From NCBI GenBank assembly GCA_025642075.2, contig JAODUO010001351.1, positions 87,501 to 151,500 of the forward strand: 64,000 nt of DNA, given 5' to 3'. Under the pieces are notes generated by a model, which was given only the letters and a program-made list of their open reading frames with translations, had not been told where the DNA came from and searched no databases. The DNA is from Ridgeia piscesae. Lineage: Eukaryota; Annelida; Polychaeta; Sabellida; Siboglinidae. Both the position numbers and the translations under genes were made by a program. Position 1 is the stretch's first letter. Each line of letters starts with the position of its first letter. Below, one piece after another: positions 1-25,382 of this stretch.

Positions 1-103
1 GCGTGCTTCCCCGTAGCACAGAGGACAAAAAGGGCGTGTATCGCTGAGAGCCTACGCAGTGTTCGCGCCGCCGGACAAAGACCTCGCCTCGTATCCAGCA
101 GAC
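1..103 (+). other. KLF13: KLF 5' untranslated region (partial)
   Basis: Sequence upstream of ATG 104, cut by the window edge. The reading frame is closed by TAG at 14-16 and contains no earlier in-frame ATG. No promoter element can be assigned because the transcription start is outside or near the edge of the window. Confidence 0.5.
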
Positions 104-10715
<10,612 letters not shown>

Positions 10716-11870
10716 AATATACCTCGTTGCCATGACAACCTCCAGCTGGTACATCCAGCGACGAACTGAACGTACTTCGTAGTTTTTGGTGTAGCATTCC
10801 TTCTGCCGTTTTACAGCGTCCTGTGTTGTCTGCCCAGAGGCGGTCAAGGTCACAACCAGAACGGTTGGCCTGGTTTACGGATGTGCCATGAAGTGCAGAC
10901 CCCAACCTGACCTTGGCAGTAAAATGTCGAACTGAAACGTTGAATCTGCGTATTTATTACTATCATCTTGTTGACATTGTATTTATTTTCCTGCTCTGCC
11001 TATACAAATGTATTCTTTTGGGACAGGCAAGTGGTTGTGTGTGGCGTTATAACCCGGATGTTTTAGCAATTTGCGCACAGTTTCGATGAGATTTACGCAT
11101 TGCACTAGAGTGTTGACTGCTGCAAGTGTGTACTGGACAAGACATGGTGCAAATGGTGGCTTCAAAACGGGGCCAGAACGAGACATATCATTATGTATGA
11201 GTGTAGACATCCTCTCAAAGGTTGCTGACGAAAGTAAGGTTTTTGTGCGATTCATATCTGCCCGAATATCCGGTTGGAGAAATAGAATGTAACAGGCTGC
11301 TAAAGGCATTGTGGTCTCTCAAGACGACAGACTCCCGTTTGTTTTTCTTGCTTTAATTATGCATAGCACTACGCATGCACATGCAGCTTGTGTGAAATTG
11401 TGTGCTTGTAGGTGTGGACGATTTGTATACAAATGTTAGCCTTGTGTCATTGGGTAGAGCCTTCACAATGACCGTGTGGACATCATTCCACGGAGAGAAG
11501 TTTTTCGCATAGCGGACTGAGTTGTCAGCGATGTGTTTGTGATTACGTCACATGACCAGGTGATGTAGCCGGTTTGCATCACTCGAAAATGTGATGCAGT
11601 GTGTCATGTGACAAGAACACTGCAATGGGAACAGCATAATATGACACGGTGACACGGAATTGTGCTGCCAAGATGTTTTGTGTAACATTATTGGCAGATT
11701 CACAAGAAACATTGGCAGAATTTCACTGATGTCTGTTACTAGATGGTCGACTAAATCACCAGTTCTTGACAGTTCTACATCGTGCACCAGTGTTGTTGAT
11801 GAAAATCAGAGTTGACGTGTGAAAACAAGTTGACAGTGTGTTATAGTAAATAAACCCAACTAATAGAGTA
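10716..11870 (+). other. KLF13: KLF 3' untranslated region (putative)
   Basis: Sequence after the KLF stop up to just past the first canonical poly(A) signal. The ORFs here are short and unrecognised. The true end could lie further downstream, since KLF 3' UTRs are often long and another AATAAA occurs near 14213. Confidence 0.45.
11849..11854 (+). terminator. Candidate poly(A) signal AATAAA for KLF
   Basis: Canonical hexamer 1.13 kb after the KLF stop codon, on the coding strand. The cleavage site is not established. Confidence 0.4.
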
Positions 11871-14367
11871 CTCTAGTCACACACTTTGCAGCCATATAAG
11901 ACACCAGATCTATGAATGTAGGGCATATCAGGAAGAGATTTACAATTTTGTAGGCACAGTGTAACAAGTCTGGCACATCACAAAGAAATTATTTTTAAAA
12001 GAAACATTTGATGCAACATTTCAGGGTCCAGTTAATAATAGAAAGAACACATGTTAGTTACTGGTTTGTTTATGAATTACTTTTGCACATAATTTATGTT
12101 AACCTTGCAGAAGACAATTTAATTTAAAATGGAAGTAATTATTAGATTTGTACACTGCTTGGGTTGCATTTTATCTTCAGTGGTTTACGAGATCATTTGG
12201 TGGTGCTCGGCAATACAGGTGCATCTTTTATACCCATTCTGCAAGGTTATTTTCCAATAATGTAAAATAATCTAAACATAATTTGATATGTTAATACTGC
12301 TTTTTGTGATGGCTTTCAGGATTTTGACTAATTTGTGTTATTTTGATCACAGCCTAGCAAGCAGTTGCAAACCATTGTGGTGGATTATTGGGTTTAAAAT
12401 ACTGTTTAGGGTTTTTAGAAAGTTACATGGCTGCTGCATTAGGAAGAGTTCGGTCTTGTCTTTTATTATTCGTCATCAAAGTTAGTTGAACGTGTTGTTC
12501 ACTGTCAGTTTTATTTGTTATGTTTTATCCGAGTTGGTAAGAAGGCGATGAAATTGCAAGCTGCAAGACGACAGAGCTTGTTTTTTGTATTGGTTTATTG
12601 AGTGGAATCATTTCCTATAAGAAGGTTGTCTTTTCAACTTACAATATGTAATATTCTTCCATGTTACATTCTGAATAATAACTCATTTGAAATCACTTAA
12701 TGGTTTTATTTTGGGCATGTCACAGCGTCGGTGACGCGGTCAGTTATTATTGAATGAAATGCTGTGCTGGATTATGTTTGTAGATTTGACTGATATACAA
12801 TATGTAAAACATTGCAAGATTGTCACACTTATGTATAGTGGTTGTTTCCATGGAATGAATTTGCGAATCAATGATTTTTGTAGCACAGGTCGGTGCTGAT
12901 ATATTTTACATTTTGTTGCCCTCCAAGTGGTCGATTTTGCAGGGGTGTTGAATATTTCAATTGTTAGTTGTCGCCTTTTTGGCAAGTCCTAATTGAATCA
13001 CGGTTGAAAGTTGGACCAAGATTAAATTATGCTTGGCACTTAAGAGGTGCAGTTGATACATCTAGTGTGACTTGTGAGTGAGGAATCGGGCAGTGTTATT
13101 GCCAGATGGCTTGAGATGGAGAGAGAGAGAGTTTGGAAAGTTGGATGCTGGGAGATTGTTCATTGATACAGGTAAATGATAATGGTTTTATTGTACAGAA
13201 TTGTGATGTCAACTGTTTTGACTGGAATGTGTGCGATTGTGCCCCAGTGATGACGTTTTGGCGTAATAACGCGTAATATCGTTGTGAAAGAGGTGTATTA
13301 TTTGCTGGAAAGTTGCAGGTGCCTCGAAAGGGCAAAAATCATAACCTGACTGTGATGGAGCTGTTTGCAATTGCGGGCGGGGGCGAGGGCGGGGGGGATA
13401 AAGGCCAGAGTATTGAGAGAATATTTCTTTTTAAGCAGCACAATCACTGCCGGTTTGTTTAGGTGCGTCGCTGGATTGGTTCGTATTTGGTTTCAACTAA
13501 TGCATTTACTTACGCGAGGCATTTGTAATGTGTCGCATCACCGTGGTTGTGTTTTGATGAGGACAGTTTTACGTGCACACAAGTGTTCTTAATCTTAATC
13601 GCACCTGAAAGGTTTTAAAATGAAACTGAGGCAGCTTGCAGTGTGTAGAGTATTTTTGATGTAGGATAGACACTATGGAAGGGAAGATAGCTGACTTGGG
13701 ATGGCAAGCGATTTGTCAGTCAGCTCCCAGCCCTATTCATGAAGTAATTGGACTGATTCATTAAGTATTGGCAGTTGAAACTTCTGTATAACATTGCTTC
13801 GTTAGACATAAATATGTTAATGTTCATAGGTTTGCTTCTGCGTGTTCACAATTATATTGATTTCTCGATGTTAGTTACACACAAGTTAAGCACACGTATA
13901 TACGCATGTTGATTATGAATTTGTTACTTGACAGAAGTGGAGGATTTTCAGAACTGATGGTCAAAATTGTGTTTCTGTGTTGGTTTATTTAACTAAATGT
14001 CTTGCAGTGTAACAGACTTTGTCCGCAACAAAAATTAGTGCTTTGAAGCATACTTCGAATGGACAGTGGTAGATGCCACTTGTTGTGTGCTGCAGATATA
14101 CATTGAGGCCTGATATTATGGTTACAGAAAGGGCTCTTTGATTAGATTTGTGTCAACAATGGGAGGTTAACAGTTGGGAAAGTATTTTACTATTTATATT
14201 GAATTATATTTAAATAAATTATATACTACATTCAGTGTTCTTGTTATTGTGATTTTAGTTGTGGTCTTAAGCTAAATGCTGATGAATGTAAGTGATATGT
14301 ATAATAACGTATCAGTATATGTGCATATGTAATAAGAACCATTAACATGCTGTACATTGATTTGGTT
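11871..14367. other. Intergenic DNA with no recognised feature
   Basis: Unique-looking, AT-leaning sequence. There is a short (GA)n at about 13117 and a G-rich patch at 13374-13397. No gene, RNA or transposon could be supported. Confidence 0.5.
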
Positions 14368-14380
14368 ACACACACACAAT

Positions 14381-14425
<45 letters not shown>

Positions 14426-14438
14426 CACACAATCACAC

Positions 14439-14473
<35 letters not shown>
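14368..14473. repeat. (AC)n microsatellite
   Basis: Interrupted AC dinucleotide array with small interruptions (AATG, AATC). The apparent CVCVCV open frames on the other strand are repeat artefacts. Confidence 0.95.
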
Positions 14474-14475
<2 letters not shown>

Positions 14476-14599
14476 GCAGTTATAGTACATTCATATAAAA
14501 TTCCTAAATCTTAAAATCCAACTATCATCATAGTATGCCATTGCCAAATTTTAACAACTTCCAAAAAAATTGCCAGGACATACAACTGTCTCGATTTAA

Positions 14600-14628
14600 A
14601 TATAATATATATATATATATATATATAA
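14600..14628. repeat. (AT)n microsatellite
   Basis: Short AT array immediately before the dispersed repeat copy at 14735. Confidence 0.9.
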
Positions 14629-14734
14629 GAAATACACAAGTTTATAACCACGTTTTAGATTTGTGGCATGGACTGCGGGCTGTACACTGAGTGATCTAGG
14701 TGGTGGCGCTACCTTACGGATTAATGATAAAGGC

Positions 14735-14925
14735 TGTTGGTCGCCAGATGTCACCACCGTTTTTTGTGCCAACGACTTTCTTGTTCCGGATTATGCTTAT
14801 CCTTAGCCTCGATTACCCAGGCTACGTGAGGTGGCAGTACTTATAGCCCCTCAAATCCGCCTGATTGTTTTATGCTCTGCCGAAGTCACCACCAGGGCGG
14901 CCTTACCCCAGAATAAGGTAGAGAT
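14735..14925 (-). repeat. Dispersed repeat, copy 1 (minus orientation)
   Basis: Two blocks match the sequence at 30498-30613 in reverse complement. One is a 25-nt identical block at 14888-14912 (core TAAGGCCGCCCTGGTGGT when read on the minus strand). The other, at 14738-14790, is similar (AAAGTCGTTG, CAAAAAACGG). The spacing between blocks is about 98 bp here and 28 bp in the other copy, so one copy has an internal indel. The family is unidentified. Confidence 0.6.

Positions 14926-17177
<2,252 letters not shown>

Positions 17178-17257
<80 letters not shown>
17178..17257. repeat. (AT)n microsatellite
   Basis: About 80 bp of perfect AT repeats. Confidence 0.95.
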
Positions 17258-17260
<3 letters not shown>

Positions 17261-18248
17261 CTATTTAAAAAGTTCCTGCGGACGCCTCTGGGTGACTCGT
17301 CACTCTGTTGTCTTGAATAAGACAACATAGTACGCCATTCTCTTCCATTGGTATCTATGGATATTGCATAACCTGTTCCCAAACTGCATACTCAGAGACC
17401 GGAGAACCGGATTCGTGACCTTCAAAACCAGTGGAGGAAACCATTTAAAATGCGCATCTTCCAAACATCAAGCGTGTGCAGAGAAGACTGTGACCACTTG
17501 GCACTAATGCCTGGCACGTGTCTACGTAACCTCCGTCCCGGGTCAACAGATGGTAGACTAATCGTCCAGCAGCGACATCCGTGAATGGCAATATGGCCAC
17601 CTGCAGTGGACCCTGCCGAACTGTGTTCAACCGAAATATTGCAGCCGTAATATACAATAGAAGTGTACCCGGTTAACCGGACATACATGAACGTGTTCCT
17701 TTGTGCGTTGCCAGATTACCTTATGTTACTTCCGTTACCTCGGGGTACCTGTGTCTGCCACCTGATCCCGCGCCGGTGTCATTCCAGGTAGAATGTTCGT
17801 CGGAATTTGTTACAACAACAAAACTATTTAATTGTTTCTTCTTCTTCTTCAACATTCGTCGTCGTCTATTTTGAAACCGCGAGGAATAGTAACACTACGG
17901 CATTCACAACGAATTATTTCAAACAAACTCGGGCACAGACCATTCCCAGAGGCGCAGCAAACCATGAATGATGACGTAACGTTATGAATGTAGATGCCAA
18001 AAAATTAATGTAATAATTATGGACTGCTACAGGTATCGCATGTGTGGCACACGTTTTTGGGTGTTATTTTTTCTTGTCTTCAGTAATTGACTTTAAAGGC
18101 ATTTCAGAATCGACAACTCAGAAAACATGTTGCAGTATGGATGAAAACTAGGACACAGCGAAACTCCACATCAGCTCCGCACCACTATAACGTCTCCACA
18201 GGGCAGTATGGATTAATCTGCAGACATAATGCATTCTGTTAATACCGA
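17258..18248. other. Intergenic spacer
   Basis: Unique, moderately CpG-containing sequence. Short open frames on the minus strand at 17422-17688 have no recognisable domain. Confidence 0.5.
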
Positions 18249-18565
18249 ACCTTGTTCTTGTTCATTTTGTCTTATTCTTCTTCGTGTTCGTCTCGTACGT
18301 TTTGTTCTCTTTGATCTTCTTCGTCTTAAAGTTCTTCCTGATTGCAACATTGTTCTTGTTCTTTTTGCTTTATCCTTTCATCTTGTTCTCTTTATTTTCC
18401 TGTTCTTCTTCGTGTTGTTCTTGTTTGTTCCGTAATTGTTCTGATTCTTCTTAATGTTTTTATTGTTCTCATGATCTTCTTGTTCTCCGTGTTCTTTTTA
18501 TTCTTTTTCTTACGGTTGTTCTTGTTTTATTTAATCTTCTTAATGTTCGTTCGTCTTGACCTACT
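18249..18565. repeat. Degenerate (TTCTTG)n pyrimidine-rich tract
   Basis: About 320 bp of loosely repeated TTCTTG/TTCTTC words. The resulting 171-aa LFLFVLF-type open frame at 18342-18857 is low complexity and is not called as a gene. Confidence 0.7.
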
Positions 18566-19379
18566 TGTTCCCATCCAAAATAATCGTGCAAACACCTTAC
18601 TTATCAAGTTTGTGTACATTTACTTGAGCAGCTCATCAGTAAAACATGTAACGACAGTTGCCCCCTCATACATACGTGTATACCTACCCTCGTCTGTTAT
18701 TGTACTCCTGTCGAAATGCTACACTTATGCGTCCAACGAAAAATTACCTGTTGAAATAACTACGTGTAATGATAATGTGAAAAACGAATGTATGTTTTTA
18801 ACCCAAATGCAAATAGTTATGCAAATAGAAACGTTTTTTGAGAACAATTCGAAATAGGTGGAAGTGAAAAGCTGCGTTTAGACTAAAATAAATACAATGC
18901 GTACAATAACTTTCAAATGCGTGGTGTGAATGCAAGGCTTGGATATGAAAACCTGCTCTGTGAAGTAGGTGTATCGTAACCTTGGCCCCAGATTGACTCC
19001 GTTGGATGACGTCACTGACGGCAGTAGAAGGACTGCCCCGCATGACCCGGGCGAACTGTTCAAGTAATGCCATAGAGTTCCGGCCGGTAATCTCGGGGGG
19101 GGGCGTGAATTGTCGCAGGAATTTTGAGTTGTATTCTCTATGATGTAATAAGATACAGTTATGCAACAAGATGTAATAAAATGGTCAACGCTGATCAACC
19201 TCATTCACGACCATAATGTAACGTAGTACAACGTAGGTTCTGTGCTCACCTATTGGAGTAACCATGCACGCACGCATGCACCTGGCCATAGGTGTCTAGT
19301 GTACCTTTGACAAGTCTCAGTAAATGCCCTGTGTGCAGCCTTATTTATCAAGTACGTGGTGCAACTGGCGTAAAAACGG
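18566..19379. other. Intergenic spacer
   Basis: Unique sequence with no recognised gene or repeat. Confidence 0.5.
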
Positions 19380-19599
<220 letters not shown>

Positions 19600-19807
19600 T
19601 CTTTAGTTACTCTTGCATATTGGGCATCATGCAGTTAACGTGATGATATGACTTGTTTCCACAGTTCTGTGTCTGTCGCTATGTCAGTCAGACAAGTGCC
19701 CCGTGTCCCTCCCGATTCACTGAGTCATTCGGTTACATATTCGGACGACCTCTGAATTCGCGGCGGGTCCTCGGGTTTCTAAAATGGGAACTTACTTACT
19801 AATTTCA

Positions 19808-19966
19808 CGCGCGCGCACCCGCGCGTGCAAACACACTCACACTCACACTCACACTCACACTCACACTCACACTCACACTCACACTCACACTCACACTCAC
19901 ACTCACACTCACACTCACACTCACACTCACACTCACACTCACACTCACACTCACACACACCTATAT
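19808..19966. repeat. (ACTCAC)n hexamer microsatellite with CG-rich edge
   Basis: CGCGCGC and CGCGCG words, then about 20 perfect ACACTC hexamers at 19831-19955, then AC repeats. Confidence 0.95.
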
Positions 19967-20056
19967 GCGCACACACCAATGTAATTTACATAGTGTCAGC
20001 ATAATTGTAGCATTGTCTCGAAACGACCACGTTCCCGAACCGGTAACCAATAAGTC

Positions 20057-20057
<1 letters not shown>

Positions 20058-20152
<95 letters not shown>
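20058..20152. repeat. (AT)n microsatellite
   Basis: About 95 bp of perfect AT repeats. Confidence 0.95.
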
Positions 20153-20155
<3 letters not shown>

Positions 20156-22094
20156 TCCCAGAGAAGTCGGGGTGTTATTCGATGTAACACGTATGACAAG
20201 AGGAGACAAGGAGTCAAGTGTAAAGTGCGTTCGGTAGCTCTAAGAACTGAGTCGATCTACCGCCCTGTGTAAAGACATACGTTGTACTTCTGCTTTCGTT
20301 ATTGTTCAGGTGAGTCATCATCAGGTGAGTGTGTAGCCAGTGTGGGAGATGACGTGGACACTTCAATGTGCTGATGCGCAGATGTTTTCACTTTCGCTTC
20401 CTATAAACCCTAGTTGTTGTGTTCTGAATGTATGCATTATCTTCCGTTTTAGTTAGAGTTGTTCTGTTCATTATGTTTATTCAGTAAGTGAAAAGTTATT
20501 TAAAATCGCGTGCTCGTTATTGTCAACCGTGTTTGCTTTTTTGATAACCACCGACTACTCCCAGCAAATGTCCAAATAGTTTTTACTAATGCTAACGCCA
20601 TTACTCAGTCGTTGATGTTGACATTCCAAATGTAGTCCGTGTAATTGTTCTTTCAGGCTGAGCAGTCATGAGACAACACGCTGTCATACCAAATAAAATG
20701 TCAAAAAGGCTGTATTTATTTAACATCTTGTTGTTGACGCCGTTAACATTTACAAAAACGTTGTCAAAACAGTTTCTTTTTTGGAATTGACTCACTTATT
20801 GCACACAGAGTTGGCACAGATATTTGTAATCGACTCGGTGAGGTAGCCAGACGATAGTCATGCGCACTGATGTTTGACAAGTTCAGCTCCGCCTAATCAG
20901 CAGATTTTTGAGGTGCTTTTTTCCGTTCTTTCACGCGATGCATTTGTGTCGTTTCTGTAGATACTGGGTGACACCCCATAGTAATAACCGCGGAGAGATA
21001 ACTGGACAACACGTGCCCGTGCCTAAAAAGGTTTGCGGAACCAACCCTTGGTACAAAACATTCAGTTTAAACGCAAGTGTTACTGAGAATAGCTTTGCCA
21101 AAGCGGGGCACGTTATAACCAGAACATCCTTTGGTTCAATTCAATTCACCCTAGTGTCCTTAAAAGGATACTCATTGTACAGCTCATGATCGCATCTAAA
21201 ATACCTAAGAAAAGGATTGTCACAAAATACAAATTAAATTCAATATGTAACCACACGTACAAAAAGCAAATCCGTTGCCATCAATATCACTTGTTTAACA
21301 TTCTAATCTTCTTCGAGGCGGAAGAACATGAAGATATGTAAAGAGTGGATGATCAGACTCAGCACCGACAGCACGAGCTTTCTTCAGGAATTGGTAATTG
21401 GTGCCTGGCTTATTACATATTTGTGGCATAATGAGTTATATGACGTGTCCTAAAGTGTTAGAAGTCACCCCGGTACGGTAGTACATCCGTTCGTTTAAAA
21501 TGGCGTAACTTTATGGCGTGTCGACGGATTGACTGCTTGAAGAAAGAAGTGTACTCATGCATTATTCCAGCATTGACGCGGAAACCTGGGCACTCACCCG
21601 CCAAGCAAACAACAAGCTAGCAGCCGCACAATCAAAGATGGGGAGAAATATGTTAAACACCACATACCTGGACAGAAAAACAAACATATGAATACATTCG
21701 CTGCTAAAATATAGTCAACAAGGTATGCAATCTAGGCAGCTTATTGAGTTATCGACCTCGGTTTTTTCCTCCGTTTTACAAATATCCCAACTTTCGGTTT
21801 GATAGTTTCCTCGATTTTTTCACCGACCATGACACACGTCAATACAATACGCAAGGTTAATAGAGTTTCGTTTTTAAATAACCATTTTCACCTTGACCTG
21901 GTTTGCTCTAGTTTGTGACACATCGATTCAGTTTCGTTCTGTAAAATATGAGTGAATAAATATCTTGCAAAAACGCGGACTGACGATCAATTCAAGAAAA
22001 CCAACATTAGGCTCTTCAACCACCCTGAACACATCACAACCAAAAAACATGAAAAGCAGTTAACCAACAAGAGCAGTCCGAAAAACTGCACAGT
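20153..22094. other. Intergenic spacer
   Basis: Unique sequence. A 93-codon frame at 20908-21189 has no recognisable domain. No gene supported. Confidence 0.5.
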
Positions 22095-22310
22095 TGTATG
22101 TGAGTGTGTGAGTGTGTGAGTGTGTGAGTGTGTGAGTGTGTGAGTGTGTGAGTGTGTGAGTGTGTGAGTGTGTGAGTGTGTGAGTGTGTGAGTGTGTGAG
22201 TGTGTGAGTGTGTGAGTTTTAGGGGGAGTTTTAGGGGTAGTGGGGAGTGTGTGAGTGTGTGAGTGTGTGAGTGTGTGAGTGTGTGAGTGTAGTGAGTGTA
22301 TGAGTGTGTG
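22095..22310. repeat. (TGTGTGAG)n octamer microsatellite
   Basis: Perfect octamer array at 22097-22217, a 28-bp G-rich interruption, then more octamers to about 22300. Confidence 0.95.
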
Positions 22311-23407
22311 GGTTCGGGCGTGTGTGTATCACGTGAAGCAGCTCACATTCTAGCGGAATTATCTATAGCTGGTTATTACAGATGGCGGACAGATAGTATT
22401 CCTGGTGTCAGTTCGTGATTGGGGAGCTCTCTTGGACGTAGACCAGTGGCTTCATTCACATTTCTCTTGTGTCAGTTCCATCTGATCTCGCGCCAACACG
22501 TCTTTCATATAGGCTTCGTAGTTAGTAACGTAATATTAAACACGGGAAAGCATCATTCTCGTATACCACGCATCTTGTCTTTTGTTTAGTAGTGTATTTG
22601 TCAGTATCCTGATCTCGCATATAGCACAGATGCTTCAGATGCAGGGAATAACAAATTATAGGCACTGCTTGGTCTTCTATCTTGACGTTGCTTTATGTAG
22701 AGATCCGTTCACTCGTCATTTGGACGGGTAAAACTCGTTGTGGACGGGTAGTAATACCATTGTAGGGGAACAAATTAAGCACAACAGACAAGGTCTTCAA
22801 AAATATTTCTAACTATTGTGACAGGCAAACATTTCATCCTGCATAAAGCCCCGACACACACACGCGCGCTCGCGCGAGTCATTATCAAATTTGGGTACAT
22901 TTGACATCAGAAAAAATATGAAAACAGTATAACAAATTACACGATTTTTATTGTTATCCAAACGTGGATACCACTGGCTGTTGAAATGTAAATGTTGCCA
23001 ATCTTAATGGTTGATATACTTATTATTTAATGTAATGGCTATGTTTTAATAAACACTCATAGAATAATACACAGTATTTTATAATATCACAGCCGCTGCA
23101 CTTGAATGTTTGCAAAACATAATATCTATGCATTACCCATGATCCGAAATATAATTATAGTTGGAATACATGTTTTACACAGTAACAGGGTTGGCTTTTC
23201 GTATTTTGAAAGTAACAGTGGATAGAGCAGTAACAGCGTCAACTTAAAATTAAAGCAAACCCAGTCCAGTCACTAATTTGCTAAGTTTCCGTTACCAAAG
23301 TGATCCATCCACCCTGCCACGTTGTGCTGGCGACCTGGACGACTGTGACAGGATTGACATATTTGTGGTTTGCCTGGATTAGCTTCTCCATAGCTACCAC
23401 TATTACC
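22311..23407. other. Intergenic spacer
   Basis: Unique AT-leaning sequence with a CG-rich CACACGCGCGCTCGCGCG word near 22860. No gene supported. Confidence 0.5.
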
Positions 23408-23640
23408 AGAATGCAGTGGCTCATGGGTAGAACTTCGGACTCTCGACATAGCATCGCATCCTGTTTTGCGGTGTTAAAACCTTGGGCAAGTTTTTTCAAT
23501 ATACATTGCTCCAGTCCACTCAGCTGTGTAAAAGAGTATTTGACTATAGACAAGTGGTGGATATGTGTACGAGCATTAACTGCAGCATATGGCTGGATGC
23601 TTCCCGGGCCACCTTTGGAAATGTTACATGAACTGCTCTT
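23408..23640 (+). mobile_element. tRNA-derived SINE
   Basis: GTGGCTCATGGGTAGAAC at 23416-23433 resembles a pol III A box of a tRNA-derived head. It is followed by TTCGGACTCTCGACATAGCA as in SINE tRNA regions; the B box appears degenerate. Downstream, CTTGGGCAAGTTTTTTCAA and CCAGTCCACTCAGCTGTGTAA recall the conserved tail shared by invertebrate SINEs and L2/Deu-type tails. The family name is not certain. The 135-aa open frame across it is not a gene. Confidence 0.65.
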
Positions 23641-23825
23641 CTTCTCAACACTGGCACTGTCGATGTCAAGTCTAAGGCACTACATGTATACGTTATTTCT
23701 TGTGTAGCCACTTTTAGTATGGTTATGGTGTTTTAGGAACTAGAAGGCAGTATGATGGTCAAGCAAATTCGAATAGTGAGTGAGAGTTGGTGGTTTATTT
23801 GACATTTGTTTCGCATGGTAAAATT

Positions 23826-23891
23826 ATTTTCTTTTTATATAAACACAACTGCAATTAAGTGCATACAGTTGTGTTTATATGAAATGAAAAT
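23826..23891. other. 66-nt inverted repeat (hairpin)
   Basis: The arms 23826-23851 and 23866-23891 pair over 26 bp with two mismatches, including a perfect 15-bp block (ATATAAACACAACTG). They are separated by a 14-nt loop. The size matches a pre-miRNA hairpin, but a small palindromic repeat is equally possible. Confidence 0.7.
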
Positions 23892-24116
23892 ATGGCTACA
23901 GCTGTGTCTTAAACACGTGTGAAACACAGTATTACGTCACGCAGTATTGCCAAAGAGAACAATAGGTCCCATGTGATGACTCCTTACACTGGGACAGGCT
24001 TAAATGCGCAAATTTAGGTGACACGAAATTATTTTTAGTCGGTAATAGTAGACAGAGGGGCCTGTAGAAGAATAGTTGAAGCCATTAATGTTCCACCCCA
24101 AGAACGTGAATCTGTG

Positions 24117-24188
24117 CATGTGCGTGTGCGTGTGCGTGTGCGTGTGCGTGTGCGTGTGCGTGTGCGTGTGCGTGTGCGTGTGCGTGTG
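24117..24188. repeat. (GTGTGC)n hexamer array
   Basis: About 12 perfect GTGCGT hexamers at the left edge of the GT-rich block. Confidence 0.9.
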
Positions 24189-24248
24189 GTGGGGTGTGCG
24201 TGTGTGTGTGTGTGTGGTGTGTGTGTGTGTGTGTGTGTGTTGTGTGTG

Positions 24249-24279
<31 letters not shown>

Positions 24280-24292
24280 GTGTGTGTGTTGT

Positions 24293-24326
<34 letters not shown>

Positions 24327-24354
24327 GTGGTTTTGGTGTTGGTTTTTGGTGTGT

Positions 24355-24411
<57 letters not shown>

Positions 24412-25284
24412 GTGTTGTGTTGTTTTGTTTGTGTTGTGTTGTGTTGTGTTGTGTTGTGTTGTGTTGTGTTGTGTTGTGTTGTGTTGTGTTTTGGTTGGGG
24501 TGTTTGTGTTTGTGTTTGTGTGTGGTGTGTGTGTGTGTTTTGTTTTTGTTTTTGTGGTGTGTGGTGTGGTGTGTGGTGTGTGGTGTGTGGTGTGTGGTGT
24601 GTGGTGTGTGGTGTGTTGTGTGTTGTGTGTGTGTTTTGGGTGTGTTGTGTGTTGTGTTGTGTTGTGTTGTTTGTGTTGGTTTTGGGGTGTATGGGGGTTT
24701 TGTGTATGTGTATGTGTTGTGTTGTGTTGTGTATGTGTTTGTGTATGTGTATGTGTATGGGGTATGTGTAGTGTATGTGTATGTGTTGTGTTGTGTTGTG
24801 TTGTGTGTGTTTGTGTGTGTGTGTTGTTTTGTGTGTTTTTGTGGGTGGTGTGGTGGGGTTTTGTGTGTTGTGTGTGTGTGGTGTGTGGTGTGTTGGTGTG
24901 TGGTGTGGTGTGTGGTGTGTGGTGTGTGGTGTGTGGTGTTTTGGTGTGGGGTGTGTTGTGTTGTGTTGTGTGTTGTGTGTGTGTGTGTGTGTTGGTGTGG
25001 TTGTGTGTTGTGTTGTGTATGTGTGGGTTGTGTGTGTAGTGTGCTTGTGTGGTGTGTTGTGTGTGTGTGTGTGTGTGTTTTGTGTGTGTGTGTGTGTGTT
25101 TTGTGTGTGTGGGGTGTGGGGTGTGGGGTGTGTGTGGTGTGGTGTGTGTGTGTGTGTGTGTGTGGTGTGTTGTGTTTTGTGTATGTTTTGTTTTGTGTGT
25201 TTTGTTTTGTTTTGTTTTGTGTTTTTTTTTTTATGTGTTTTTTGTTTTTGTGTGTTTTGTGTATGTGTGTGTGTGTGTGTTTTG

Positions 25285-25346
<62 letters not shown>

Positions 25347-25382
25347 TGTGTTGTGATGTGTGTTGTGTGTGTGTGATGTTCT
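24189..25382. repeat. GT-rich low-complexity block, part 1
   Basis: About 1.2 kb almost free of A and C on the + strand. It mixes (GT)n, (GTGTAT)n at 24359-24415, (GTGTT)n at 24415-24490, GTGTGGT and TTTTG words. Six-frame open frames up to 467 codons (CVCVC, HTHTH) are artefacts. Confidence 0.9.

Noticed and set aside
59..103. Upstream GTG start for KLF
   Set aside because: Eukaryotic initiation at GTG is unlikely; ATG 104 has good context and leads into the conserved SIN3-interaction helix.
18342..18857. 171-codon hydrophobic frame
   Set aside because: Comes from a TTCTTG-type pyrimidine tract; it looks membrane-like only because TTC/CTT codons give Phe/Leu.
23300..23707. 135-codon open frame
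   Set aside because: Overlaps a tRNA-derived SINE; no protein similarity recognised.
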